DNA of 64,000 nt from Sphingobium scionense. GTDB lineage: Bacteria > Pseudomonadota > Alphaproteobacteria > Sphingomonadales > Sphingomonadaceae. Both the position numbers and the translations under genes were made by a program. How positions within the stretch are numbered: position 1 is the first letter of the stretch; each line of letters begins with the position of its first letter. Under the pieces are notes generated by a model. That model was given only the letters and a program-made list of their open reading frames with translations. It was not told where the DNA came from and made no database searches. Positions 1 through 8,329 of the stretch are shown in pieces. The stretch lies in NCBI RefSeq assembly GCF_014197035.1, contig NZ_JACIEU010000003.1, positions 62,001 to 126,000 of the forward strand, in the 5' to 3' direction.

Positions 1-33
1 CCCGATAGCGGCCGTTCCATGAAGGCTGTCGGC

Positions 34-255
34 ATGAAGAACGAGCGGCAATACACTGTTGAAATGATAAGCGCGTTTCTCGCCGGAACCGGTGGCAAAT
101 GGGATTGGGATGACTTCACTTCCTGCCCGCTTCACGATGCCCAAATGGAGAGCATCCGCCGCCGCGCCTTGGCAGTGGATTTGCCATTAGACGAGGAAGG
201 TGCTGCTGTTCTCCGAAGCCTCCTCGCTGAAGCCGATGCAGCACATGGCGTCTGA
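34..255 (+). CDS. small hypothetical protein
   Basis: A 73-residue soluble protein that I do not recognise. It has a central tryptophan- and aspartate-rich stretch (WDWDDF, about residues 24-29) followed by two amphipathic segments, with no signal peptide or membrane helix. ATG 34 is preferred over ATG 19 because an AAGG lies eight bases upstream of it. The gene sits alone at the window edge, followed by the 149-bp repeat, so no operon context is visible. The composition (acidic, regular codon use) looks like a real gene, but function cannot be assigned. Confidence 0.5.
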   Translation: MKNERQYTVEMISAFLAGTGGKWDWDDFTSCPLHDAQMESIRRRALAVDLPLDEEGAAVLRSLLAEADAAHGV

Positions 256-264
256 CGACCAAGT

Positions 265-413
265 GCGGACATGTTCCCCCTCCCGCAGGCGGGAGGGGGT
301 TAGGGGGTGGGCTGGACGTCGCACAAGCCCACCCCGCTGCGACTAACGCGCTGCGCGCCTAAGTCTCGCTGCCCCTCCCGTTTACGGGAGGGGAATGGCA
401 GGAAGCCACCCAT
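265..413. repeat. 149-bp dispersed repeat, copy 1
   Basis: Reading base by base, this segment is identical to 13795-13943. It contains two strong hairpins: arms of 11 bp at 276-286/289-299 and arms of 10 bp at 372-381/384-393, both with C-rich left arms and G-rich right arms. It is non-coding and intergenic, like the REP/BIME-type repeats common in sphingomonad genomes. The hairpins may act as transcript ends for the flanking genes; that is inference. Confidence 0.9.
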
Positions 414-433
414 CCCAGCCGCCGTGCGCGACC

Positions 434-1102
434 TTAGCCCCAGGGGCGTTCGCGATACCATTTGGTGATGACATGCTTGACGCCGCTGCGGACCTTCATG
501 CCGTGGTGGATGCTGGCGGGGTTGAAGCGGTCGGGGGTGATGCGGTTGTTCCAGGCGAGCAACTTGCCCGCTTCAGGCTGTACCGTCTTGCCGATCTTCG
601 TGAAGCGGGTGGCGCCGCCGGCGGCGGGTTCGTTGAGATAGACCATCAAGGTCCAGGTGCGGTTGCCCGCGACCGCGCAGAATTTGTCATAGTCCGCGCC
701 CTTGGGCTCGAAATAATCGGTATGGGCCTTGAATTCCTGTCCCACGCCATAGCGCTGGCCCTGGATCGGTTCGCCATATGGGGTGGCGATGCCGGCAAAA
801 CCGTCGAGGCGCGCGTTGAGGGCGGCGACGAACGGGTCGTCATGGTCGAGGTCGCAGGTCTCGCTGGTGCGGAAATAGCCGTCGCCATTGGCATCGGCGA
901 TGGTCGAGGGCCGACGGTCCGCATCGATCCGCGCGATCACCTGAGCGCATTCCTCAAGGCTCAGGAAATCACGCTGGATGAAAAGGGTGAGATCCTTGCT
1001 GGGCACCCGCTGGACGCGCGGATGGCTGGCGATCCAGGCCGGATCGGCGTCGGGCGCGGCGGGTGGCGGGGGCAGGATCGGGTCGGACAAGGTCATGGGC
1101 AT
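434..1102 (-). CDS. 2-oxoglutarate/Fe(II)-dependent oxygenase (prolyl 4-hydroxylase-like)
   Basis: A 222-residue protein with the prolyl 4-hydroxylase catalytic fold. The iron-binding triad is visible as His127-x-Asp129 (HTDYF) and His199, with the 2-oxoglutarate-binding Lys209 ten residues after the distal His, as in P4H enzymes. Family members hydroxylate proline or other residues of a protein substrate using O2 and 2-oxoglutarate. There is no signal peptide, so it should be cytosolic. It is transcribed divergently from the gsp operon, and its 3' end abuts the 149-bp repeat. The substrate is unknown; a role in modifying secreted proteins would be speculation. Confidence 0.88.
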   Translation of the reverse strand: MPMTLSDPILPPPPAAPDADPAWIASHPRVQRVPSKDLTLFIQRDFLSLEECAQVIARIDADRRPSTIADANGDGYFRTSETCDLDHDDPFVAALNARLDGFAGIATPYGEPIQGQRYGVGQEFKAHTDYFEPKGADYDKFCAVAGNRTWTLMVYLNEPAAGGATRFTKIGKTVQPEAGKLLAWNNRITPDRFNPASIHHGMKVRSGVKHVITKWYRERPWG

Positions 1103-1202
1103 TTCCGCGAATGACGGCGCAGGGCGCCGGTTTCCGTTGCTCTAGCTATCGCTCGACCCATGAAATGCAAGCATCGTCGCGGCCCCATTGTCTGATGTCA
1201 TA

Positions 1203-1216
1203 TTATGGTAACATAA
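1203..1216. promoter_or_regulatory. inverted repeat in the divergent gsp/oxygenase promoter region
   Basis: TTATG-GTAA-CATAA is a perfect 5-bp inverted repeat in the A/T-rich part of the 178-bp gap between the divergent oxygenase and gspC genes. It lies 65 bases before gspC, a plausible operator position. No family assignment is possible. Confidence 0.3.
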
Positions 1217-1280
1217 ACGTCATCTAGCAGTAAGAACAGTTGCCTAGCAGGCGGGCGAACCAAGGGGGACATTTCGGCTC

Positions 1281-2126
1281 ATGCGTGTGCCGTTCGGCGA
1301 CAAGTTGCAAGGGTGGCGGCGCTATGCGCGGCCGGTCGACTGGCTGGGGCTGGTCGAGAAGCTGTTGCTGGCGATGCTGGCGTTGCAGCTCGCCCGGCTG
1401 ATATGGGTGTTGCTGACACCAGTCGGTGCCTTTGGCCCCTGGGAAGGGCGCCAGGCGCAGCTGCTTTCGGCCAGCGCGCGCCAGGCGCTGTTTGCCAGCT
1501 TCGATCCCTTTTTCCGCACCGGCGCGCCGCAGGCCGGCAATGGCGTCGTCACCTCGCTGGCGCTGACCCTTTATGGCGTGCGGCTGAATGAAGGCACGGG
1601 GCAGGGATCGGCGATCCTGGCGACGCCCGATGGCATCCAGAACAGCTATGCCGTGGGGGATGAGATCATGCCCGGCGTGGTGCTGAAGGCGGTATCCTTC
1701 GACCATGTGACGATCGACCGCGGCGGGGTGGAGGAACAGGTGTTCCTGGACCAGTCGCAGACTGCGCCGGCGATTGGCGGACCAGCCGACGGACCGGGCA
1801 GCGCGCCCGAGGGCGAGGTGGCGCCGTCGCCGGTGCCGGGCCGCGATGCACCGAGCGCCGACGCGGTGAAGCGCGACATCGGCTTTTTCCCGCGCACCCA
1901 GAATGGCCGGGTGACCGGGCTGGTGCTGAGCCCCAGGGGGCCGGGTTTCCAATATGCCGGTTTCCAGGCCGGTGACATCGTGACCCAGATCAACGGCCAG
2001 CCGATCGGGTCGGCCGGCGACCTGGCATCATTGCAGAACCAGATCGTGCCCGGCGCACGCCTGTCCCTGACCGTGGAGCGCGGCGCCGTTACCGTGCCGA
2101 TCAACCTGATATTGCAAGGCCAATGA
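1281..2126 (+). CDS. gspC: type II secretion system protein GspC
   Basis: A 281-residue inner-membrane clamp protein of the type II secretion system that links the secretin to the inner-membrane platform. A single transmembrane helix (about residues 22-46) follows a short cytoplasmic tail. The periplasmic homology region is at about 85-160, a Pro/Ala/Gly-rich linker at about 160-195, and a C-terminal PDZ-like domain at about 200-275. It is the first gene of the gsp operon. An AGGGGG precedes ATG 1281 by about a dozen bases. The stop overlaps the gspD start (ATGA), implying translational coupling. Confidence 0.92.
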   Translation: MRVPFGDKLQGWRRYARPVDWLGLVEKLLLAMLALQLARLIWVLLTPVGAFGPWEGRQAQLLSASARQALFASFDPFFRTGAPQAGNGVVTSLALTLYGVRLNEGTGQGSAILATPDGIQNSYAVGDEIMPGVVLKAVSFDHVTIDRGGVEEQVFLDQSQTAPAIGGPADGPGSAPEGEVAPSPVPGRDAPSADAVKRDIGFFPRTQNGRVTGLVLSPRGPGFQYAGFQAGDIVTQINGQPIGSAGDLASLQNQIVPGARLSLTVERGAVTVPINLILQGQ

Positions 2127-4366
2127 CCAGACATATCCTCAAATATTCCGCCGCCCTCGCGCTGGTCCTGGCTGCTCCGGTCCCGGCTTTGGCGCAGCAG
2201 ACGCTGAACGTGCGCGATGCCGATATCCGCGCCTTCATCCAGGATGCCGCGCGCGTCACCGGCCGCACCTTCATCATCGACAACCGGGTGCAGGGGAAAG
2301 TGTCGGTGGTGACCGACCGGCCGCTGTCCAAGTCGGAATATTTCGAGATCGTGCTGTCGACGCTGCGTGCCAACGGGCTGGTGGCGATCCCGGCGCCCGG
2401 TGGTGCCTATCGCATCCAGCCGGCGGACGGGGCGGCCGGCCAGCCGAGCGCGGTGGGCCGGGCGGCGACCCGCAACAGCTTCGTCACCGAAGTCTTCCGC
2501 CTGCGGTCGGTCGATGCGGCGAGCGTGCTGGAAACGCTGCGCCCGCTGATCAGCAAGGAAGGCACGGTCACGGCCAATCGCGCCGGTAACAGCATCGTCG
2601 TCGCCGATTTTGCCGACAATGTCGCCCGCATCCGCCAGGTGATCGCGCGGGTGGACCGGGACACCAGTTCGACCCAGATGGTGATGCTGAAAAATGCCGG
2701 TGCGCGCGAGATTGCGACCTCGCTGCAGGCATTGGTGCAGAGCGGCGGCGGCGGCGAGAATGGTGCGCCGGCGGCCGCCAGCGTGGTGCCGATCGACAGC
2801 AGCAATGCGATCGCCATTCGCGGCGATGTGAATACCGTCACCCGCCTGGCGAACATGGCGCGGGAACTGGACCGACAGGCGGCGAGCGGCACCGAAATCC
2901 GCGTCTACTGGCTGGAACATGCCGATGCGGAGAAGCTGTTGCCGGTGTTGCAGCAGTTGATCGGCCAGTCGAGCAGCACGCCCGTCACCTCGTCGGTCCC
3001 GGCGGCCGGCGCGAGCGGCGGTGCTGGTGGCGGCGCAGCCCCGGCCAGCGCCGCGGCAGCACCGGTCGCGGCAGGCTCCAGCGGATCGAGTGGCAGCGGC
3101 ATTTCCACCCGTGGCCCGGCGATCGTCACCCGCTATGAAGGCGCCAATGCGATCATCGTCGCCGCCAACAGCGACGTGCAGCGCATGCTGGGCGAAACCA
3201 TCCGCCAGATCGACACCCGTCGCGAGCAGGTGCTGGTGGAGGCGATCATCGTCGAGATCAGCGACGCGGCGGCCAAGAAGCTGGGCGTGCAGTTCCTGCT
3301 CGGCAGCACATCGACCGGCTTTGCCGCGACCAATTACAGCAATGCCTCGCCCAGCCTGCTGACGATCGCGGGCGCCTATGGCGCGACCCAGCTGGGCACC
3401 AGCAAGACGACGGTGGTGGCGGCCGATGGCACGACGACCACGACCGAGACACAGACCAACAGCGACCTTGCCAGCAGCCTGACCGAGGCGGCGGTCAACA
3501 GCCTGTCGAGCGCATCGGGCATCATTGGCGGCCTTGGGACGCAGATCGGCAAGAATGGCATTTTCGGCGCGATCATCAATGCGGTGAAGTCGGATACCGA
3601 GAGCAACCTGTTGTCGACGCCATCGGTGATGACGCTGGACAATCAGAAGGCGTCTATCCTGGTCGGCCAGCAGGTGCCGGTGACCACGGGCGAGGCGCTG
3701 AGCCAGAATTTCGACAATCAGTTCCGAACCGTCCAGCGCCAGGATGTCGGCATCAAGCTGGAGGTGAAGCCGCAGATCAACACCGGCGGCGCGATCAAGC
3801 TGTTCCTGAAGCAGGAAGTGTCGAGCGTGGCTGGTCCGGTCAGCAATTCGAGCAGCGATCTGATCATCAACAAGCGCGAGATCGAGACCACGGTCACGGT
3901 CGATGACGGCGAGATACTGGCGCTGGGCGGCCTGCTCGATGACAATGAGCGCAAGACGATCGAGCGCATCCCGCTGCTGTCCGACATTCCTGGCATTGGC
4001 GAGCTGTTCAAGTCGCGCAGCAAGAGCCGGACCAAGACCAATTTGATGGTCTTCATCCGGCCGACCATCCTGCGGACCAAGGAAGATGCCCAGCGCCTGA
4101 CCCAGCAGCGCTATGGCTATGTGCGCGGCATGCAGTTGCAGCGCAGCCCCGACAGCGAGCCGACCATCGACGAGCTGGTGCGCGACTATATGGGCGCGCA
4201 GCCGCCGATCGCGCCGCAGCCCGGCGATGTCGTGGTCGAGCCGCAGGCCGGGGCGCCAGCAACGGCGCCCGCCCCGGGACAGGTTCAGGTCATCGAACCC
4301 ACGGTGCGGCAGTCGAGCGGCGTCGTCCGCCCGGTCGACCTGCCGCCAAGCGGAGAGAAGAAGTGA
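2123..4366 (+). CDS. gspD: type II secretion system secretin GspD
   Basis: A 747-residue outer-membrane secretin that forms the exit channel. A signal peptide ends near residue 25 (ALAQQ). It is followed by the N0 domain, three N-domain repeats and the C-terminal secretin beta-barrel domain (about 390-650), which contains the VPVTTG motif. A long Gly/Ala/Ser-rich insertion at about 290-330 interrupts the last N-domain region. The Pro-rich C-terminal tail may be the pilotin-binding S-domain equivalent, though no pilotin gene is seen here. The start overlaps gspC by four bases and the stop overlaps gspE. Confidence 0.95.
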   Translation: MTRHILKYSAALALVLAAPVPALAQQTLNVRDADIRAFIQDAARVTGRTFIIDNRVQGKVSVVTDRPLSKSEYFEIVLSTLRANGLVAIPAPGGAYRIQPADGAAGQPSAVGRAATRNSFVTEVFRLRSVDAASVLETLRPLISKEGTVTANRAGNSIVVADFADNVARIRQVIARVDRDTSSTQMVMLKNAGAREIATSLQALVQSGGGGENGAPAAASVVPIDSSNAIAIRGDVNTVTRLANMARELDRQAASGTEIRVYWLEHADAEKLLPVLQQLIGQSSSTPVTSSVPAAGASGGAGGGAAPASAAAAPVAAGSSGSSGSGISTRGPAIVTRYEGANAIIVAANSDVQRMLGETIRQIDTRREQVLVEAIIVEISDAAAKKLGVQFLLGSTSTGFAATNYSNASPSLLTIAGAYGATQLGTSKTTVVAADGTTTTTETQTNSDLASSLTEAAVNSLSSASGIIGGLGTQIGKNGIFGAIINAVKSDTESNLLSTPSVMTLDNQKASILVGQQVPVTTGEALSQNFDNQFRTVQRQDVGIKLEVKPQINTGGAIKLFLKQEVSSVAGPVSNSSSDLIINKREIETTVTVDDGEILALGGLLDDNERKTIERIPLLSDIPGIGELFKSRSKSRTKTNLMVFIRPTILRTKEDAQRLTQQRYGYVRGMQLQRSPDSEPTIDELVRDYMGAQPPIAPQPGDVVVEPQAGAPATAPAPGQVQVIEPTVRQSSGVVRPVDLPPSGEKK

Positions 4367-5904
4367 GCGAACTGGAGCAAGGGGCGCTATTGCCGTCGGT
4401 TCTTCCGCCACGGCCCGTCGATATCCCCTATGGCTTTGCCCGCAAGCATGGCGTGGTAATGCTGCCGCAGGATGGCGAGCGACTGTCGATCGCGGTGCGC
4501 GAGGGCAGCGATCCGCGCGTGCTGCTGGAGGTGCGCCGTCATCTCGCCCGCAGCTTCGACGTGCGCTTTGTCGAGGCGCCGCAGTTCGACCGCCATCTGT
4601 CGGACCGTTATGCGATGGATGGCAGTGCCGCCGCCATGGCCGGGTCGATCGAGATGGGCGCGGACGAACTGGACATATTGGCCGCCGACATTCCGACCGC
4701 CGACGATCTGCTCGACAGTGCGGACGACGCGCCGGCGATCCGCCTGATCAACGGCATCATCGCCGAGGCCGCGCGCCAGGGCGTGTCGGACATTCATATC
4801 GAACCCTATGAGACCGGCCTGGTCGTGCGCATGCGCGTCGACGGGGTGCTGCGCGAGACGCTGCGCATGCCGCCGCATGTGGCACCGGTGGTGGTGAGCC
4901 GCATCAAGGTGATGGCGCGGCTCGACATCGCCGAACGGCGCGTGCCGCAGGATGGCCGCATCGGCCTGACCCTGGGCGGCAAGCTGCTCGACGTGCGCGT
5001 ATCGACCCTGCCGAGCCGGGCGGGCGAGCGGGTGGTGCTGCGTATCCTGGACAAGGAAAATGCCGGCATCACGCTCGACCTGCTGGGCATGACCGGCGCG
5101 CCCGACCGCATCTTCCGCGAGGGGTTGGGTGAGCCGAACGGCATCATCCTGGTCACCGGCCCGACCGGTTCGGGCAAGACGACGACGCTCTATGCCGGCT
5201 TGCGTAACCTGAATGACGGTTCGCGGAACATCCTGACCGTCGAAGACCCGGTCGAATATGCGATGGAGGGCGTCGGCCAGACCCAGGTCAATGCCAAGGT
5301 CGGCCTGACCTTCGCCGCCGGGCTGCGCGCGATCCTGCGCCAGGATCCCGATGTCGTCATGGTCGGCGAAATCCGCGACCGCGAGACCGCCGAGATCGCG
5401 GTGCAGGCGTCGCTGACCGGCCATCTCGTGCTGTCGACCGTCCATACCAACGACGCGGTCGGCGCGATCACCCGCATGCGCGACATGCGGGTCGAGCCAT
5501 TCCTGCTCGCCTCCACGCTGCGTGCCGTCGTCGCCCAGCGTCTGGTCCGGCGCCTGTGCCAGCATTGCCGCGAACCGGTGCAGGCCGACAAGTCGGCAAG
5601 CGCGCTGCTGGGCTTTGACCCCGGCACGATCATCTACCGGGCGCGCGGCTGCGACGAATGCAGTGGCACCGGCTACAAGGGCCGGATCGGCGTGTTCGAG
5701 GCGATCCGCGTCGATGATACGATCCGCCGCCTGATCAACGACGGCGGCGACGAATCGCTGATTGCCCGTCATGCCTTCCTGAATGCGCCCAACCTTGGGT
5801 CGGCCGCGCGCGCGCTCGTGCGGGACGGCCAGACCACCGCCGAGGAAGCGATCCGGGTGTCGCGCCGCGACGCGATCGAGGCGGAAACCATCGCCGATGG
5901 CTGA
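4363..5904 (+). CDS. gspE: type II secretion system ATPase GspE
   Basis: A 513-residue cytoplasmic hexameric ATPase that powers pseudopilus assembly. The Walker A motif GPTGSGKT is near residues 264-271, followed by the Asp box, Walker B and the His box (STVHTNDA). The zinc-binding tetracysteine element typical of GspE/PilB is complete: CQHC near residue 399 and CDEC near residue 430. The start is GTG 4363, overlapping the gspD stop as GTGA. The 3' end overlaps gspF by eight bases. Length and motif order are normal for the family. Confidence 0.96.
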   Translation: MSELEQGALLPSVLPPRPVDIPYGFARKHGVVMLPQDGERLSIAVREGSDPRVLLEVRRHLARSFDVRFVEAPQFDRHLSDRYAMDGSAAAMAGSIEMGADELDILAADIPTADDLLDSADDAPAIRLINGIIAEAARQGVSDIHIEPYETGLVVRMRVDGVLRETLRMPPHVAPVVVSRIKVMARLDIAERRVPQDGRIGLTLGGKLLDVRVSTLPSRAGERVVLRILDKENAGITLDLLGMTGAPDRIFREGLGEPNGIILVTGPTGSGKTTTLYAGLRNLNDGSRNILTVEDPVEYAMEGVGQTQVNAKVGLTFAAGLRAILRQDPDVVMVGEIRDRETAEIAVQASLTGHLVLSTVHTNDAVGAITRMRDMRVEPFLLASTLRAVVAQRLVRRLCQHCREPVQADKSASALLGFDPGTIIYRARGCDECSGTGYKGRIGVFEAIRVDDTIRRLINDGGDESLIARHAFLNAPNLGSAARALVRDGQTTAEEAIRVSRRDAIEAETIADG

Positions 5905-7114
5905 TTTCGACTATGTCGCGATCGACCCGGCGGGCAGGGAACGCAAGGGCAGCGTCAAAGCGGACAGCGTCGAGGAGGCGCGGGTCAAGCTGGACACGCG
6001 CAAGCTGTTCGTCGTTCGTCTCGAGGCCGGTGCGGCGGACAAGGCGCGCAAGCGGGCCGGCCTGTCGCTACGCGCGCCCAAGCTGTCGGCCAAGGAACTG
6101 ACGCTCTTTACCCGGCAACTCTCGACCCTGGTCCAGGTGAGCCCGCTGGAGGAGTCGTTGCGCACCATCGGCCGGCAGAGCGAGCAGGATCATGTCCGCG
6201 CCATCGTGGGCAAGGTCCATTCGGGCGTGCTGGAGGGGCGGCGGCTGGCCGATGCGCTGGGCGCGGAGCCGAAAAGCTTTCCCGCCCTCTATCGCGCGAT
6301 GATCTCGGCCGGCGAAAGCTCCGGCAGCCTGCCCACCATCATGGAGCGTCTGTCCGAACTGATGGAGCGGCAGGCAGTTATGCGTTTGAAAGTGCTGACC
6401 GCGATCGCCTATCCCTCGGTGCTGGCGACCTTTGCCGTGTTCGTGGTCGCGGCGCTGATGATCTTCGTCGTGCCCAAGGTGGTCGAACAGTTCGACACGG
6501 TGGGCCAGCAATTGCCGCTGCTCACGCGGATGGTGATGGGCATTTCCGCTTTCCTGGCGGGCTATTGGTGGCTGCTGCTGATCCTGATCGGGCTTGGCGC
6601 CTTCGGCTTCTGGCGCGCGCTCAGGATCGACAGTTTCCGCTATCGCTTCGACGCGATGCTGCTGGGCCTGCCGGTGCTGGGCCGGCTGATCCGCGACCTG
6701 CACGCCGCGCGGATGGCGCGCACGCTCTCGACGATGGTGGCGAGCCGGCTGCCGCTGATGGAGGGGCTGTCGCTGACCGCCAATACTGTGCATAACCGGG
6801 TGCTGCGCAAGGCGTCGGACGATATCGTGGAAGCGATCCGGGGCGGTGGCAGCCTGTCGGCGGCGTTGAAGCGGGCAGGGGTGTTTCCCCCGCTGCTGGT
6901 CTATCTGGCGGCGAGCGGCGAAAGCGCCGGGCGGCTCGACACGATGCTGGAACGCGCGGCCGACTATCTGGAGCGCGAGTTCGACGCCTTTACCTCGACC
7001 GCGCTCGCCATGCTGGAGCCGATCATCATCATATTGATGGGGGGCATCGTCGCCGTCATCATCCTGTCCATCCTGCTGCCGATCCTGCAGCTGCAAAGCC
7101 TGACCGGGGCTTGA
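5897..7114 (+). CDS. gspF: type II secretion system inner-membrane protein GspF
   Basis: A 405-residue polytopic platform protein that binds GspE and GspL. Two T2SF domains (about 70-190 and 270-395) are each followed by hydrophobic segments, with three transmembrane helices near 170-195, 220-245 and 375-400. ATG 5897 (MADFDYVAID) is chosen because it matches the usual GspF N-terminus. The frame is open further upstream, but that part only overlaps gspE out of frame. Eight bases overlap gspE, and an 11-base gap leads to gspG. Confidence 0.95.
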   Translation: MADFDYVAIDPAGRERKGSVKADSVEEARVKLDTRKLFVVRLEAGAADKARKRAGLSLRAPKLSAKELTLFTRQLSTLVQVSPLEESLRTIGRQSEQDHVRAIVGKVHSGVLEGRRLADALGAEPKSFPALYRAMISAGESSGSLPTIMERLSELMERQAVMRLKVLTAIAYPSVLATFAVFVVAALMIFVVPKVVEQFDTVGQQLPLLTRMVMGISAFLAGYWWLLLILIGLGAFGFWRALRIDSFRYRFDAMLLGLPVLGRLIRDLHAARMARTLSTMVASRLPLMEGLSLTANTVHNRVLRKASDDIVEAIRGGGSLSAALKRAGVFPPLLVYLAASGESAGRLDTMLERAADYLEREFDAFTSTALAMLEPIIIILMGGIVAVIILSILLPILQLQSLTGA

Positions 7115-7125
7115 AGGAGTAGAAT

Positions 7126-7644
7126 ATGCTGAAGTTGAACAAGATCCGGGCCGCGCTGATCGAACGGGAGGCGCAGCTTGCCGCCCGTCGTCCGGCGGAA
7201 AACGGCTTTACGTCTTCGAGGCGTTCCGCCGAACACGGCTTCACGCTTGTCGAACTTATGGTCGTGATCGTCATCATCGGCCTGCTGGCGACGATCGTGG
7301 CGATCAACGTCATTCCCGCGACCGACACCGCCCGCGTCGAAAAGGCCAAGGCCGATATCTCGACCATCGAGCAGGCGCTGGAGCAATATCGGCTCGACAA
7401 CCTGACCTATCCCGCCGCGTCGGACGGCTTGCAGGCGTTGCTCAATCCGCCGGCCTCGCTGGCGCAGCCGCAGCGTTATCGCCGTGGCGGCTATATCAAG
7501 AAGCTGCCGCAGGACCCGTGGGGCCGCGCCTATATCTACACCGTGCCGGGCAAGAAGGGCGCGTTCGACATCAGTTCGCTGGGCGCCGATGGCCAGCCGG
7601 GCGGCGAGAATGAAAATGCGGACATCTATTCCAGCGAAATCTGA
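7126..7644 (+). CDS. gspG: type II secretion system major pseudopilin GspG with extended leader
   Basis: A 172-residue precursor of the major pseudopilin. The mature hydrophobic N-terminus FTLVELMVVIVIIG, with Glu at +5, begins at Phe39 after the peptidase site Gly38|Phe39. The C-terminal globular part carries the usual GspG features (KAKADISTIEQALEQYRLDN, LPQDPWG). AAGGAG six bases before ATG 7126 fixes the start, so a 38-residue leader is really translated. Most prepilin leaders are 6-25 residues. The leader's last part is two copies of an 11-residue repeat of the pattern R-x-A-E-x-G-F-T, encoded by 33-bp DNA repeats shared with gspH and gspI. Confidence 0.93.
   Translation: MLKLNKIRAALIEREAQLAARRPAENGFTSSRRSAEHGFTLVELMVVIVIIGLLATIVAINVIPATDTARVEKAKADISTIEQALEQYRLDNLTYPAASDGLQALLNPPASLAQPQRYRRGGYIKKLPQDPWGRAYIYTVPGKKGAFDISSLGADGQPGGENENADIYSSEI
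7189..7254 (+). repeat. two 33-bp repeat units in the gspG leader
   Basis: Units begin at 7189 and 7222 and encode RPAENGFTSSR and RSAEHGFTLVE. The first is degenerate. The second supplies the actual cleavage site, with mature Phe at 7240-7242. The unit core CGTTCCGCCGAACACGGC recurs in gspH and gspI. Confidence 0.85.
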
Positions 7645-7669
7645 CGCCGCACGCCTTCCGCTCGCCTTG

Positions 7670-8329
7670 ATGGCCGGACGGTGGATGGCGGTGGCTGACC
7701 GGTGGATTTCTCCTGCCGTCATCCTGACGAAAGTCAGGATCCATTCGGCGCTGCGTCGCGAGCGGAGCGCTGAATGGATCCCGGATCAAGTCCGGGATGA
7801 CGGCGAGGAGCGGGGCGGCCGTTCCGCCGAACACGGCTTCACGCCTTTGTCGCGTTCCGCCCAGCAGGGCTTCACGCTTTTGAAGCGTTCCGCCGAACAC
7901 GGCTTCACGCTGATCGAGCTGATGGTCGTGCTGACGATCATCGGCTTCATTTCGGCTGCCGTGGTGATCGCCATTCCCGATCCGCGCGGGCGGATCGTTG
8001 ACGATGCCGATCGCTTTGCCGCGCGCGTCGCCGCCGCGCGCGACGAAGCGGTCGTCACCGCGCGCCCGATGGGTGTGTGGGTCTCCGCCTCGGGCTATGG
8101 TTTCCAGCGCCGCGAGGGCAGCCAATGGGTGCCGATGGAGGAAAAACCCTTCGTCAGCGCCAATTGGAAGACCGGTACGCGGGCGCTGGTGGGTCAGGAC
8201 GGCCGCCAGCAGATCGCCTTCGACGGCACCGGCCTGCCCACCGATCCGCTGACCATCACCCTGGCGCGCGAGGCGGAGCGGGTGCAGGTCAGCGTCGACA
8301 TGGCCGGAAAGGTCGTAGTCGGTGGCTGA
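7670..8329 (+). CDS. gspH: type II secretion system pseudopilin GspH, start uncertain
   Basis: A minor pseudopilin; the mature protein starts FTLIELMVVLTIIGF at 7904 (Glu at +5) and is about 141 residues, normal for GspH. The leader is the puzzle. The frame is open upstream through a REP-like palindrome (peptide VILTKVRIHSALR and WIPDQVRDDG) and three 11-residue repeats. ATG 7670 would give a 78-residue leader. TTG 7880 would give an ideal eight-residue leader, MKRSAEHG. Other in-frame starts are ATG 7610, ATG 7685 and TTG 7847. None has a convincing ribosome-binding site. The stop overlaps gspI. Confidence 0.8.
   Translation: MAGRWMAVADRWISPAVILTKVRIHSALRRERSAEWIPDQVRDDGEERGGRSAEHGFTPLSRSAQQGFTLLKRSAEHGFTLIELMVVLTIIGFISAAVVIAIPDPRGRIVDDADRFAARVAAARDEAVVTARPMGVWVSASGYGFQRREGSQWVPMEEKPFVSANWKTGTRALVGQDGRQQIAFDGTGLPTDPLTITLAREAERVQVSVDMAGKVVVGG
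7716..7804. repeat. REP-like palindrome between gspG and gspH
   Basis: Outer arms CCGTCATC and GATGACGG enclose two inner hairpins: CCTGAC-GAAA-GTCAGG, and ATCCCGGA-TCAAG-TCCGGGAT. The inner flanks GGATCCATTC and GAATGGATCC also pair. This is a widespread alphaproteobacterial intergenic repeat type. Here it is open in the gspH frame throughout. Confidence 0.85.
7820..7918 (+). repeat. three 33-bp repeat units before mature gspH
   Basis: Units begin at exactly 33-base intervals (7820, 7853, 7886) and encode RSAEHGFTPLS, RSAQQGFTLLK and RSAEHGFTLIE. The last unit forms the Gly|Phe cleavage site and the first residues of mature GspH. Each unit contains a G-F-T motif, but only the last continues into the Glu+5 hydrophobic helix. 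Confidence 0.88.

Noticed and set aside
265..413. 149-bp repeat as an insertion-sequence end or attachment site
   Set aside because: No transposase or integrase between the copies, no target-site duplication seen; the hairpin structure fits a REP-type intergenic repeat better.
1646..4411. Long open frame on the minus strand, antisense to gspC-gspD
   Set aside because: Arg/His/Gln/Asp-rich composition without domains; it is the high-GC shadow of gspD, which has clear secretin motifs.
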